A stretch of DNA of 37,590 bases, taken from assembly GCA_027486405.1 (NCBI GenBank), contig JAIXPD010000037.1:1-37590 (forward strand), read 5' to 3'. The notes beneath the pieces were generated by a model. That model was not told where the DNA came from, did not search any database, and was given only the letters and a program-made list of their open reading frames with translations. Each line of letters starts with the position of its first letter. Position 1 is the first letter of the stretch. Of the stretch, positions 25,667 to 33,631 are shown one piece after another. Origin of the DNA: Azospirillum sp. (GTDB taxonomy: Bacteria; Pseudomonadota; Alphaproteobacteria; Azospirillales; Azospirillaceae). The translations under genes and the position numbers were made by a program.

Positions 25667-25674
25667 GGCGGTCA

Positions 25675-26292
25675 TCAGGCCGAACGGGCGGCCAGCAGGC
25701 GGGGATCGCCGATGCGGCAGGCGTCCTCCGCGCTGGGTCGACCGCTTTCGTAGGCGTGGCGGGTGACGGCGGCGGCGGCGGTCGTGGCGTGCGCCGAACG
25801 GCGCTCTCCCACGATGCCGAACTCGTCGCGCAGGAGGTGAAGCACGGTGTCGATGGCGGGGGCGACCTGGGCGGCGACCGTGTCGGTCAGGCCGCCGCCG
25901 TAATCCTCCAGATTTTCCGGCTGGACCCCGACCAGGATCAGCCGCGCCGGGCAACGGTCCAGCAGCATGGCGCTGGCCAGAACCTCCTGGAAGCCGGTCT
26001 GGTGCAGGCTCATCTTCTTGGCGCCGAGGAAGGCCGGAACGTCGCCGTCGCGGAACAGCCGCCGGGTACCGGGCGGCAGCCCGTAATCGATGGCGTCGAT
26101 CACGATCAGGGCATCGGCCGTTTCCAGATGCGGCAGCAGGTACAGCCCCTGGGTGCCGCCGTCCATCAAGGTGACGGTGGGCGGAAAGGACCAATCCTCC
26201 GCCAGCCGTTCCACCGCGCGGACGCCGAAGCCCTCATCGGCCCATAGGATGTTGCCGATGCCCAGCACAAGGATGCGGTCGCCCTGGCTCAT
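25675..26292 (-). CDS. hupD: Hydrogenase maturation endopeptidase HupD
   Basis: The 205-residue protease removes the C-terminal peptide of HupL after nickel insertion. The three nickel-sensing residues of the HybD family are visible: Glu20 in GIGNILWADEGFG, Asp66 in IVIDAIDYG and His97 in MSLHQTGF. It is the first gene of the long leftward unit; AAGGG precedes ATG 26292. In relatives hupD directly follows hupSLC, but here it is separated from hupC by the reversed hupTUV module and has its own likely promoter. Confidence 0.94.
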   Translation of the reverse strand: MSQGDRILVLGIGNILWADEGFGVRAVERLAEDWSFPPTVTLMDGGTQGLYLLPHLETADALIVIDAIDYGLPPGTRRLFRDGDVPAFLGAKKMSLHQTGFQEVLASAMLLDRCPARLILVGVQPENLEDYGGGLTDTVAAQVAPAIDTVLHLLRDEFGIVGERRSAHATTAAAAVTRHAYESGRPSAEDACRIGDPRLLAARSA

Positions 26293-26386
26293 CCCTTTCC
26301 CCTCCCCAGGCTCGCGGGCACCTCGCTGGGCGCTCCGTCGTTCTTGTTCTTCGGTTGCGGCCCGTTGCCGCTTGTTCCTGCTTCAA

Positions 26387-26402
26387 TACAAATTCCGTGC
26401 CA
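26387..26402 (-). promoter_or_regulatory. Sigma-54-like promoter upstream of hupD
   Basis: Read on the minus strand, TGGCACGGAATTTGTA has a perfect -24 half (TGGCACG) with GG ten bases from GT, where the consensus has GC, so the -12 half is one base off. The start of transcription would be near 26376, about 84 bases before hupD. An exact IHF consensus site 13 bases upstream supports it. No equally good sigma-70 boxes were noticed. Confidence 0.55.
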
Positions 26403-26415
26403 GGTGGCTCGGTGT

Positions 26416-26428
26416 TATCAAGACATTG
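26416..26428 (+). promoter_or_regulatory. IHF binding site of the hupD promoter
   Basis: TATCAAGACATTG matches WATCAANNNNTTR fully. It lies immediately upstream (in the leftward sense) of the sigma-54-like promoter, the same geometry as at acxA. Confidence 0.6.
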
Positions 26429-26453
26429 AAACTGTGCTAGAAAATTCACCAGA

Positions 26454-26466
26454 TTGTTCGGCACAA
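26454..26466. promoter_or_regulatory. TTGT-N5-ACAA palindrome, candidate HupR site
   Basis: TTGT-TCGGC-ACAA lies about 85 bases upstream of the predicted hupD transcription start. TTG...CAA half-sites are the type reported for HupR/HoxA regulators, though the exact spacing required is not certain from memory. Assignment is inference. Confidence 0.35.
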
Positions 26467-26501
26467 AAGCCATTGTGGATATGAACATTACAGAATGCCG
26501 C

Positions 26502-26528
26502 CAAACTGGCAAGTTGGTTGCCAGTTTG
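26502..26528. repeat. 27-bp palindrome with perfect 11-bp arms
   Basis: CAAACTGGCAA (26502-26512) and TTGCCAGTTTG (26518-26528) are exact reverse complements around GTTGG. The site lies between the leftward hupD promoter (about position -140 from its start) and the rightward prk relic. It fits an upstream activator site for HupR or a LysR-type (CbbR) operator; it has no T-run. From 26529 to 26707 nothing further was recognised except a GC-rich stretch. Confidence 0.6.
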
Positions 26529-26707
26529 ACTGGAGAGTTGCCGCTCGCCGGGTAGGGCGGGGCGGGGCGTACCTAGCCGGACGGGTTGGTCGCCGCCTGC
26601 CCAACGGAGTTCGCGGGCCTGCCCCGGTGGGCGTTCCGGCGTGCGGGCCGCGCAGGCTAGGCTTGGAACCTGCGACGACAAGCCAACCTTCAAAAAGGCG
26701 GACCATC

Positions 26708-27826
26708 ATGCCGGCCAAGCATCCCATCATCGCCATCACCGGATCGTCCGGAGCCGGCACGACCTCCGTCACCCGCACCTTCGAGCAGATCTTCCGGCGG
26801 GAGTCGGTCGAGGCCGCGATCATCGAGGGCGACAGCTTTCACCGCTACGACCGGGTCGAGATGAAGAAGCAACTCGCCCAGCGGCTGGAAGCGGGCGACC
26901 AGACCTTCAGCCATTTCGGACCGGAAGCCAACCTGTTCGCCGAGTTGGACGGGCTGTTCCACAGCTGCGGCGAAACCGGCAGCGGCCTGCGCCGCCGCTA
27001 TCTGCACGACGAGGAGGAGGCGCGACCCTACAACCAGTCCCCCGGCACCTTCACCGAGTGGGAGACACTGCCCCAGGCCGCCTCTCAGCCCCTCATACAC
27101 CACGCGGCCGTAATTGCGGCCGGACAGGCCGAGGTCGCCGACAGCCTCGCCCGCTTCGAACAGATGGTGGATCATCTGAAGGGACTGACGCGCGGACGGC
27201 TGCGGCTGGCCGGGGTGACCTCGGCGGAATATTTCCTGCCACGCCTGCTCGGCCCCTTCTGCGCCGCCCATCCCGGCATCGAGGTGCAATTGCTGGTCGC
27301 CAACCGGGAAGAGGTGCTGGACCGGCTGCGGCGTGGCGACGACGATTTGTCGGTCTTCGGCCAGCCGCCCGACGACATGGCGGTGGAGAGCGCCGTCTTC
27401 CTGGAAAATCCGCTGACCGTCGTCGCTCCCGACGGCCATCGGCTCACCGGCCGCCCGGTTCCGCTGTCCGAACTGGCCGCCGGGCCGTTGCTGATGCGTG
27501 AACGCGGGTCGGGCACCCGGATGGCGGTGGAGCGTCTGCTCGGCGAACGCGGCCTGACGGCGCGGGTCCGCATGGAGCTGGGCAGCACCGAGGCGATCAA
27601 GCAGGCGGTGCTGGGCGGGTTGGGGCTGGCGGTGGTGCCGCGTCTGGCGCTCGCCACCAGCGTCGGCTTGACTGAATTGACGGTGGAAGGCTTTCCGCTG
27701 ATGCGGCATTGGTATCTGGTCCGGCCGGCGGGCAAGCCCTTGTCCTTGGCCGCCCGCGCCCTGACGAACCATCTGACCGAAAAGCGGGACGGGGCGGAAA
27801 GGTCGCAACAGCCGCCGATGCCGTGA
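26708..27826 (+). pseudogene. Phosphoribulokinase N-terminus fused in frame to CbbR C-terminus
   Basis: The 372-codon open frame is a chimera. Residues 1 to about 125 are phosphoribulokinase (cbbP): P-loop ITGSSGAGTTSV, EGDSFHRYDR, FGPEANLFAELD, YNQSPGTFTEWETLP. From about residue 130 the sequence is a LysR-type regulator, from the linker helix (KGLTRGRLRLAGVTSAEYFL) through the co-inducer domain to its natural end; the FLPRLLGPFCAAHPGIEVQL block is CbbR-like. The LysR DNA-binding domain and two thirds of PRK are missing, so neither parent activity can survive. The frame is open throughout and hupT follows 42 bases on, so it may still be transcribed. Confidence 0.85.
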
Positions 27827-27868
27827 TAGAGTGGTGGGCGAACAATCCGCAAAAAACCGCGCGATGAC

Positions 27869-29233
27869 ATGAACGCTCCCCTCTCGCAGCCTTTCTCCCT
27901 GCCCGGCATGCTGTCGGACGCCGATGCCGAAAGCGCCTGGATCAGCGTGATCCAGAAGATGGATGAGACCTACGCCAACCTCGTCTCGCAACAGGTCGAA
28001 CTGGAGCGCAAGAACGCCGAGCTGGAAGAGGCGCAGGCCTTCATCGCCAGCGTCCTGGGGTCGATGACCGACGTGCTGATCGCCTGCGACCGCGACGGCC
28101 GGATCGAGCAGAGCAACCCGGCCGCCGAGCGCGCGCTCGGCTGTCCCGGCCGCGATCTGGTGGGCAAGCCATTGCGCGACTTCCTCGACCCCGGCTCGCA
28201 CCCCGCCTTCGCCCGGCTGTGCAGCGCGGCGTTGCAGCGCGAGGGCGGCACGGATGTGGAGCTGACCCTGCGCGCGCCCACCGGCCCGTTTCCGGTGTCG
28301 GTCAACAGCACGGTGCGCTATGACCAGCGCGGCCACGCCATCGGGCTGGTGCTGGTCGGCCGCCCGATCGGCGAATTGCGCCGCGCCTACCGCGACCTCG
28401 CCTCCGCGCATGAGGGGTTGAAGCAGACCCAGCAGCAGTTGGTTCATTCGGAGAAGATGGCCTCGCTCGGTCGGCTGGTTGCCGGAGTGGCGCACGAGTT
28501 GAACAACCCGATCTCCTTCGTCTACGGCAACGCCCACGCGCTGCGCCGCTACGTCGAACGGCTGACCGCCTATCTCGACCGGGTGCATGAGGGCGCCGAC
28601 GCGGAAACCCTGGCGGCCTTGCGCAAGGAGCTGCGCATCGACCGCGCCCGTTCCGACACCCCGGCGACGCTGGACGGCATGTTGGAAGGGACGGAGCGCG
28701 TGCGCGACATCGTCGCCGAACTGCGGCGTTTCTCGTCCGAGCAGAAGCACGCGGCGGAGCGCTTCGACGTCACCGCGTTGCTGCGGTCGGCGGTGAATTG
28801 GGTCGCCAAGGCGCAGATGCAGGATCTGGCTGTGGTGTTCGATCTGCCGGCGACGCTGGACATCGCCGGGCATCCGGGGCATCTGCATCAGGTCGCCATG
28901 AATCTGGTGCAGAACGCCATCGACGCGATGACCGGTGCCCCGCGCAAGCGGCTGGAATTGCACGCGCGGACCGAGGACGGACGGGTGATCGTCACGTTCC
29001 GCGACACCGGGCACGGCATTCCGGGCGATGTGCTGGGCCGGGTGTTCGACCCCTTCTTCACCACCAAGCCGGTCGGCAAGGGCACCGGTCTGGGGCTGTC
29101 GATCAGCTACCAGTTGGTCAAGGATCATGGTGGCACGTTGACCGCTGCCAACCACCCCGACGGCGGTGCGCTGTTCACGCTGACCCTGCCGGGCATTGGC
29201 GCGCCGAACGGTTCGAAAGGCTCGACCCCATGA
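27869..29233 (+). CDS. hupT: Hydrogen-signalling histidine kinase HupT
   Basis: The 454-residue soluble kinase phosphorylates HupR and is controlled by the H2 sensor HupUV. After an N-terminal coiled-coil (about residues 28-60) there is a PAS domain (about 60-165), then the HisKA helix with the phosphorylated His209 in VAGVAHELNNPISFVYGN and an HATPase domain: NLVQNAIDAM, DTGHGIPGD, GKGTGLGLSISYQLV. 'VAHELNNPISF' is typical of HupT/HoxJ. No membrane helix is present, in keeping with cytosolic H2 sensing. hupU begins 10 bases after the stop. Confidence 0.92.
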   Translation: MNAPLSQPFSLPGMLSDADAESAWISVIQKMDETYANLVSQQVELERKNAELEEAQAFIASVLGSMTDVLIACDRDGRIEQSNPAAERALGCPGRDLVGKPLRDFLDPGSHPAFARLCSAALQREGGTDVELTLRAPTGPFPVSVNSTVRYDQRGHAIGLVLVGRPIGELRRAYRDLASAHEGLKQTQQQLVHSEKMASLGRLVAGVAHELNNPISFVYGNAHALRRYVERLTAYLDRVHEGADAETLAALRKELRIDRARSDTPATLDGMLEGTERVRDIVAELRRFSSEQKHAAERFDVTALLRSAVNWVAKAQMQDLAVVFDLPATLDIAGHPGHLHQVAMNLVQNAIDAMTGAPRKRLELHARTEDGRVIVTFRDTGHGIPGDVLGRVFDPFFTTKPVGKGTGLGLSISYQLVKDHGGTLTAANHPDGGALFTLTLPGIGAPNGSKGSTP

Positions 29234-29243
29234 AGATCATCCG

Positions 29244-30254
29244 ATGAGAAACCGCCCGCTGTCGGTGCTGTGGCTGCAATCGGGCGGCTGCGGCGGCTGC
29301 ACCACGTCGATGCTCTGCGCGGAATCGCCCGATCTGCTGACCTCGCTGGAAACCACCGGGATCCGCCTGCTGTGGCACCCCAGCCTGTCGGAGGAAACCG
29401 GTGCCGAGGTTCTCGCCCTGTTCGACCGCATCCTGTCGGGGGACGAACCGCTGGACGTGCTGTGCGTCGAAGGATCGCTGTTGCGCGGACCGAACGGCAC
29501 CGGGCGGTTCCATGCGCTGGCCGGCACCGGCCGCCCGACCATCGATTGGGTGCGCGATCTCGCCGCCATGGCGGAGCATCTCGTCGCCGTCGGCACCTGC
29601 GCCGCCTATGGCGGCGTCACTGCGGCGGGGGAGAACATCACCGACGCCTGCGGCCTGCAATATGACGGCCGGCAGCGTGGCGGTGCCTTGGGCAGCGCGT
29701 TCCGCTCGCGGTCGGGGTTGCCGGTGGTCAATGTGGCGGGCTGCCCGACCCACCCGAACTGGGTGACAGAGACGCTGATGCTGCTGGCCGACGACGGGCT
29801 GGCGGAGGGGGATCTGGACGCTTACCAACGTCCGCGCTTTTACGCCGATCATCTTGTCCATCACGGCTGCCCGCGCAACGAGTATTACGAGTACAAGGCC
29901 AGCGCCGAGAAATCCTCCGATCTCGGCTGCATGATGGAAAACATGGGCTGCCTCGGCACCCAGGCGCACGCCGACTGCAACACCCGGCTGTGGAACGGCG
30001 AGGGCTCCTGCACGCGCGGCGGCTATGCCTGCATCAACTGCACGGCTCCAGAGTTTGAGGAGCCTGGGCATCCCTTCCAGCAGACGCCGAAATTCGCCGG
30101 CATCCCGATCGGCCTGCCGACCGACATGCCCAAGGCGTGGTTCGTGGCGCTCGCCTCGCTCGCCAAGGCGGCAACGCCGGAACGGGTCCGCCGCAACGCC
30201 ACCGCCGACCGCATCGTCGTGCCGCCGTCGGTCCGCAACACCAACAAGGGCTGA
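29244..30254 (+). CDS. hupU: Regulatory hydrogenase small subunit HupU
   Basis: The 336-residue iron-sulfur subunit of the H2-sensing hydrogenase lacks a Tat signal, unlike HupS, so it stays in the cytoplasm. Cluster ligands are seen in QSGGCGGCTTSM (proximal), VGTCAAYGG, AGCPTHPNW, HHGCPRNEYYEYK, LGCMMENMGCLG and CINCTAPEF. ATG 29244 was chosen; the frame is open upstream within hupT but unrelated. It is coupled to hupT and hupV. Confidence 0.93.
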   Translation: MRNRPLSVLWLQSGGCGGCTTSMLCAESPDLLTSLETTGIRLLWHPSLSEETGAEVLALFDRILSGDEPLDVLCVEGSLLRGPNGTGRFHALAGTGRPTIDWVRDLAAMAEHLVAVGTCAAYGGVTAAGENITDACGLQYDGRQRGGALGSAFRSRSGLPVVNVAGCPTHPNWVTETLMLLADDGLAEGDLDAYQRPRFYADHLVHHGCPRNEYYEYKASAEKSSDLGCMMENMGCLGTQAHADCNTRLWNGEGSCTRGGYACINCTAPEFEEPGHPFQQTPKFAGIPIGLPTDMPKAWFVALASLAKAATPERVRRNATADRIVVPPSVRNTNKG

Positions 30255-30257
30255 GCC

Positions 30258-31733
30258 TTGACTGAAGAACCCGGCACCGGAAGCCCGACCCGACTGATCG
30301 TCGGCCCTTTCAACCGCGTCGAAGGCGATCTGGAGGTGAGGTTGGAGATCGACGGCGGGGCGGTGTCCGCCGCCTATGTGAACTCCCCGCTGTTCCGTGG
30401 CTTCGAACGGATCCTGGAAGGCCGCGCCCCGCTCGACGCGCTGGTGGTGGCGCCGCGCATCTGCGGCATCTGTTCGGTGTCGCAAAGCCACGCGGCGGCG
30501 CTGGCGCTGGCTGGCGTCCAGGGGCTGGAGGCACCGCGCAACGGAGTGCTGGCGACCAACCTGATGATGGCGACCGAGAACATCGCCGACCATCTGACCC
30601 ATTTCCACCTGTTCTTCATGCCCGACTTCGCCCGGTCCGCCTACGCCGACCGTCCGTGGTTCGCGCAGGTCGAGGAACGCTTCAAGGCGGCGCAGGGGAC
30701 GAGCGTCCGCCGGGCGCTGGCGGCGCGGACGGAGCTGTTTCACATCCTGGGTTTGTTGGGCGGCAAGTGGCCGCACACGCTGACCATCCAGCCGGGTGGC
30801 GTCGCCCGCGCGGTGGACAGTCGCGACCGGGTCCGGCTGCTCGCCATCGTCGGCGCCTTCCACCGCTTTCTGGAAACCAGCCTGTTCGGCGCGCCGCTCG
30901 ACGCCGTTCTCGCTTTGTCGTCGATCGAGGATCTCGACCATTGGCGCCGCCATGGCCCGACCGGCGATTTCCGCCTGTTCCTGGACATCGCCGAGGATTT
31001 GGATCTGGCGCATCTCGGCCGCGCCTATGACCGATTTCTCAGCCATGGCGCCTATCCGTCGCCGGACGGCGGGCATCTCTACCGGCGCGGCACCTTCGCC
31101 GATGGTTGGGACGCGCCCTACGACCCTGGTGCCGTCGCCGAACATCACCGCTTCAGCCGCATGGCCGGTCAGGATCGCCCGCACGCGCCCTTCGCCGGAT
31201 CGACCGTGCCCGACGGCGCCGACGAGGAGGGCTACAGTTGGTGCAAGGCTCCGCGTCTGGCGGGGCGTCCCTATGAAACCGGTGCCATCGCCCGCCAGTT
31301 GATCGACGGGCACCCGCTGATCCGCGCGCTGGTCGCCCGCGACGGTGCCAACGTCCAAAGCCGCGTCGTCGCCCGCCTGCTGGAAAAGGCGCGGACCACC
31401 CGCGCGATGGAGGGGTGGTTGCGCGGCATCGACCTTGCCGGTCCCTGGTGCGTGCAAGGCGACATGCCGACGACCGCGCAGGCCATCGGCCTGACGGAAG
31501 CGGCGCGGGGCGCGCTCGGCCATTGGCTGCGGGTCGAACAGGGGCGGATCGCCGGCTATCAGATCATCGCGCCAACGACCTGGAACTTCTCACCGCGCGA
31601 TCTGGACGGCGTGCCGGGACCGTTGGAACAGGCGCTGGTCGGTGCCCCGGTCCAGCCGGGGGAACACTCGCCTCTCTCGGTTCAGCACATCGTAAGGTCG
31701 TTTGATCCCTGTATGGTCTGTACCGTGCATTGA
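30258..31733 (+). CDS. hupV: Regulatory hydrogenase large subunit HupV
   Basis: The 491-residue NiFe subunit of the sensor has the active-site cysteine pairs RICGICSVSQSH (Cys69, Cys72) and DPCMVC (Cys485, Cys488). The chain ends in TVH directly after the motif: there is no cleavable C-terminal peptide, the mark of regulatory hydrogenases matured without HupD. The start must be the TTG at 30258, with AAGGG seven bases upstream, because no ATG or GTG fits before the conserved RLIVGPFNRVEGDLEV. It follows hupU by three bases. Confidence 0.93.
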   Translation: MTEEPGTGSPTRLIVGPFNRVEGDLEVRLEIDGGAVSAAYVNSPLFRGFERILEGRAPLDALVVAPRICGICSVSQSHAAALALAGVQGLEAPRNGVLATNLMMATENIADHLTHFHLFFMPDFARSAYADRPWFAQVEERFKAAQGTSVRRALAARTELFHILGLLGGKWPHTLTIQPGGVARAVDSRDRVRLLAIVGAFHRFLETSLFGAPLDAVLALSSIEDLDHWRRHGPTGDFRLFLDIAEDLDLAHLGRAYDRFLSHGAYPSPDGGHLYRRGTFADGWDAPYDPGAVAEHHRFSRMAGQDRPHAPFAGSTVPDGADEEGYSWCKAPRLAGRPYETGAIARQLIDGHPLIRALVARDGANVQSRVVARLLEKARTTRAMEGWLRGIDLAGPWCVQGDMPTTAQAIGLTEAARGALGHWLRVEQGRIAGYQIIAPTTWNFSPRDLDGVPGPLEQALVGAPVQPGEHSPLSVQHIVRSFDPCMVCTVH

Positions 31734-31747
31734 GAGCATTGGCGCGG

Positions 31748-32523
31748 TTACGGCCGTGCCGTCAGCCTCGCCGACAGATCGTCGAAGCGGTCGAGGATGC
31801 CGTCATGCGGCAGGCTGTCGAGCGGAACGCGGGCGTAGCCGTGGCGCACCACCAGAACGCGCGCCACCAGTTTCGGCGCTCCGTCGCCGATGAAGGAGCG
31901 GACCGCCGGATGATCGACCAGCGGGCACCCCAACGCGGCCAACAGGGCGTTCACGGCGTGGGGCAGATCGGCGGTGCCGAACTGTTCATAACGCTGCTCG
32001 CACAGCGTCTGCATCGCCGCCATCGCCGGTTTCAGGAAGGCGCGCGGGTCGAACTCCGCCTCGCCATGGCCGCTTTCCAGCGAGCCGAGACAGCCCAGTT
32101 CACCCTCCACCGACACGCCGACCATGTGGGCGACCTCGTCACCGCGCCGGTGACGGCGGTGTTGTAGTCGTAGCTGGCGGGCGTCTTGGCGTCGGCCTCC
32201 AATGAGCCGTCCATCATGACCGACGTGAAGCCGTTGGTGATGGCGCTGACGCAGGTGTCCATGTCGTTGCCGTGGTCCTGATGCAGGCAGACGGGGATGT
32301 CGGGATGCATCTCCACCGCGCCCTCGATCAGCTTGCGCAGGATGCGGTCGCCGGCGTAGGACCGCGCGCCCCGGCTGGCTTGGACGATCACCGGCGCGTT
32401 GGTGCGCCGCGCCGCGTTCATGATCGCCAGCAATTGTTCCATGTTGTTGATGTTGAAGGCCGGCAGGCCATAGCCAAACTCAGCGGCGTGGTCGAGCAAC
32501 TGACGCAGCGAAATCGCGGCCAT
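31748..32523 (-). pseudogene. Fructose-bisphosphate aldolase (cbbA) collapsed into phosphoglycolate phosphatase (cbbZ)
   Basis: It begins as class II aldolase: [52 protein letters not shown]. Near 32136 one G is missing (frame change), then [19 protein letters not shown] continues. At about 32053 GEAE jumps to [20 protein letters not shown], the aldolase C-terminus, skipping about 150 residues. At about 31969 EQFGTA joins DLPHAVNALLAALGCP and FIGDGAPKLVARVL, the early part of CbbZ, which near 31850 jumps to its C-terminus VRHGYARVPLDSLPHD and stops. So one frameshift and three in-frame deletions compress two genes into 776 bases. No activity is expected. The stop lies 14 bases from the end of hupV, which converges. 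Confidence 0.82.
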
Positions 32524-32690
32524 CGGGGCGATCCTTTCCATATCCATGTGGGGTGATGGATGGGATTCTAGGGAAAGCCGGAGCCTCCCGGAACGCCCGT
32601 CGGGGCAGGGTGTGGAACTCGCACGGGCGGGCCGTGTCCCGCCCGAACGGGCAGGGCCGGTCAGGCACCGCGTGCGCCGATCAGGAAATC

Positions 32691-32723
32691 AACCCCTCTC
32701 CCGCGAGGCGAGAGGGGTTTTCC
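32691..32723. terminator. Stem-loop terminator downstream of hupC
   Basis: AACCCCTCTC (32691-32700) pairs perfectly with GAGAGGGGTT (32710-32719), with a 9-base loop. TTTT follows on the plus strand and TTGATTT on the minus strand, so it can stop hupSLC transcription (minus) and probably traffic from the other side. Between it and the aldolase relic (32548-32690) no gene was seen. Confidence 0.75.
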
Positions 32724-32804
32724 CCTTCAGTTCCAAATACTTACTGCGATTGCTAAATGTGTGAACACTGTAGCCCAGGAGCGGGAGAGGGATTTCCAAG
32801 CCGC

Positions 32805-33608
32805 TCAGTCGATCGGTTCCGAAGCCTTCGGGACTGTCTTCGATTTCGCCGCAGGTGCCTTGTGCTCCTCGTCGGCCGGCTCTTCGCTGTCCTTGAAGGT
32901 GCGCACGCCGCTGATCATGGTGGAGATGATCGATTGACGGGACATGATGTCCTCGCGCACCGCCGCGTAGATGTGGACCATCACGAACAGGATGATCACC
33001 CACATGCCGACATGGTGCCAAGTGTGGACGTCCTGGCTCTGGCCGAACAGCGGGATGACCCAGCCGAACAGCCGGTCCTGCCAACTGTCCACCCCGGAAC
33101 CCTCGCCGTAGAGCGCGAAGCCGGTGAGGATCATGAAGACGCTGCCGACGCCGATGCACCAGAACATGGCGAACTGGGCCAAGGGGTTGTGGCCGACATA
33201 CAGCTTTGGTCTGCGCTCCAGGAACAGGTACCAGCGCGCCTCCAGAAACAGCTCGGCCCACCAATGGCGGTCCCAGAAGGGAAAGCGGAACAATTGCTGG
33301 GCGTGGTGGTTGCCGACGAAGGCCCAGTAGATCCGTCCCAGAAAGCCGATGGCGAAGATGTAGGCTGCCGCGAAATGCGCGAAGCGGATGTAGCCCATCA
33401 GGAAATGAGCGCTGGCCTCGCCGGGCAGGCTGGGCAGCGGACTGCCGATGAAATAGCCGGTGACGGCCAGCACCGTGATCGCCAGCGCGTTGATCCAGTG
33501 CCACAGCCGCACCGGAACCTCGTAGACATAGATCGCCTTCATGAAGCGCGCGGTCGGGGTGGAGACCGGCCGTTGGGTGTGGTCGCTCGCGTCGTCGCTC
33601 GTGGTCAT
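32805..33608 (-). CDS. hupC: Ni/Fe-hydrogenase b-type cytochrome HupC
   Basis: The 267-residue diheme cytochrome b anchors HupSL to the membrane and passes electrons from H2 to quinone. Four hydrophobic helices are visible, with family motifs YVYEVPVRLWHWINALAI (first heme histidine), GYIRFAHFAAAYIFAIGFLG, RIYWAFVGN, and HTWHHVGMWVIILFVMVHIY, carrying the later heme ligands. The lysine- and glutamate-rich C-terminus is cytoplasmic. It starts 23 bases after hupL and is the last gene of hupSLC. Confidence 0.94.
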   Translation of the reverse strand: MTTSDDASDHTQRPVSTPTARFMKAIYVYEVPVRLWHWINALAITVLAVTGYFIGSPLPSLPGEASAHFLMGYIRFAHFAAAYIFAIGFLGRIYWAFVGNHHAQQLFRFPFWDRHWWAELFLEARWYLFLERRPKLYVGHNPLAQFAMFWCIGVGSVFMILTGFALYGEGSGVDSWQDRLFGWVIPLFGQSQDVHTWHHVGMWVIILFVMVHIYAAVREDIMSRQSIISTMISGVRTFKDSEEPADEEHKAPAAKSKTVPKASEPID

Positions 33609-33631
33609 GGCGGAACCCTCCGGGGTTGTGG

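Noticed and set aside
26690..31523. Two long minus-strand frames opposite the prk-cbbR relic and hupTUV
   Set aside because: Shadows of the plus-strand genes; no start site or motif supports them.
32623..32662. GC-rich symmetric stretch (GGGCGGGCC / GGCAGGGCC) before the hupC terminator
   Set aside because: Only short imperfect pairing; not distinguishable from composition.
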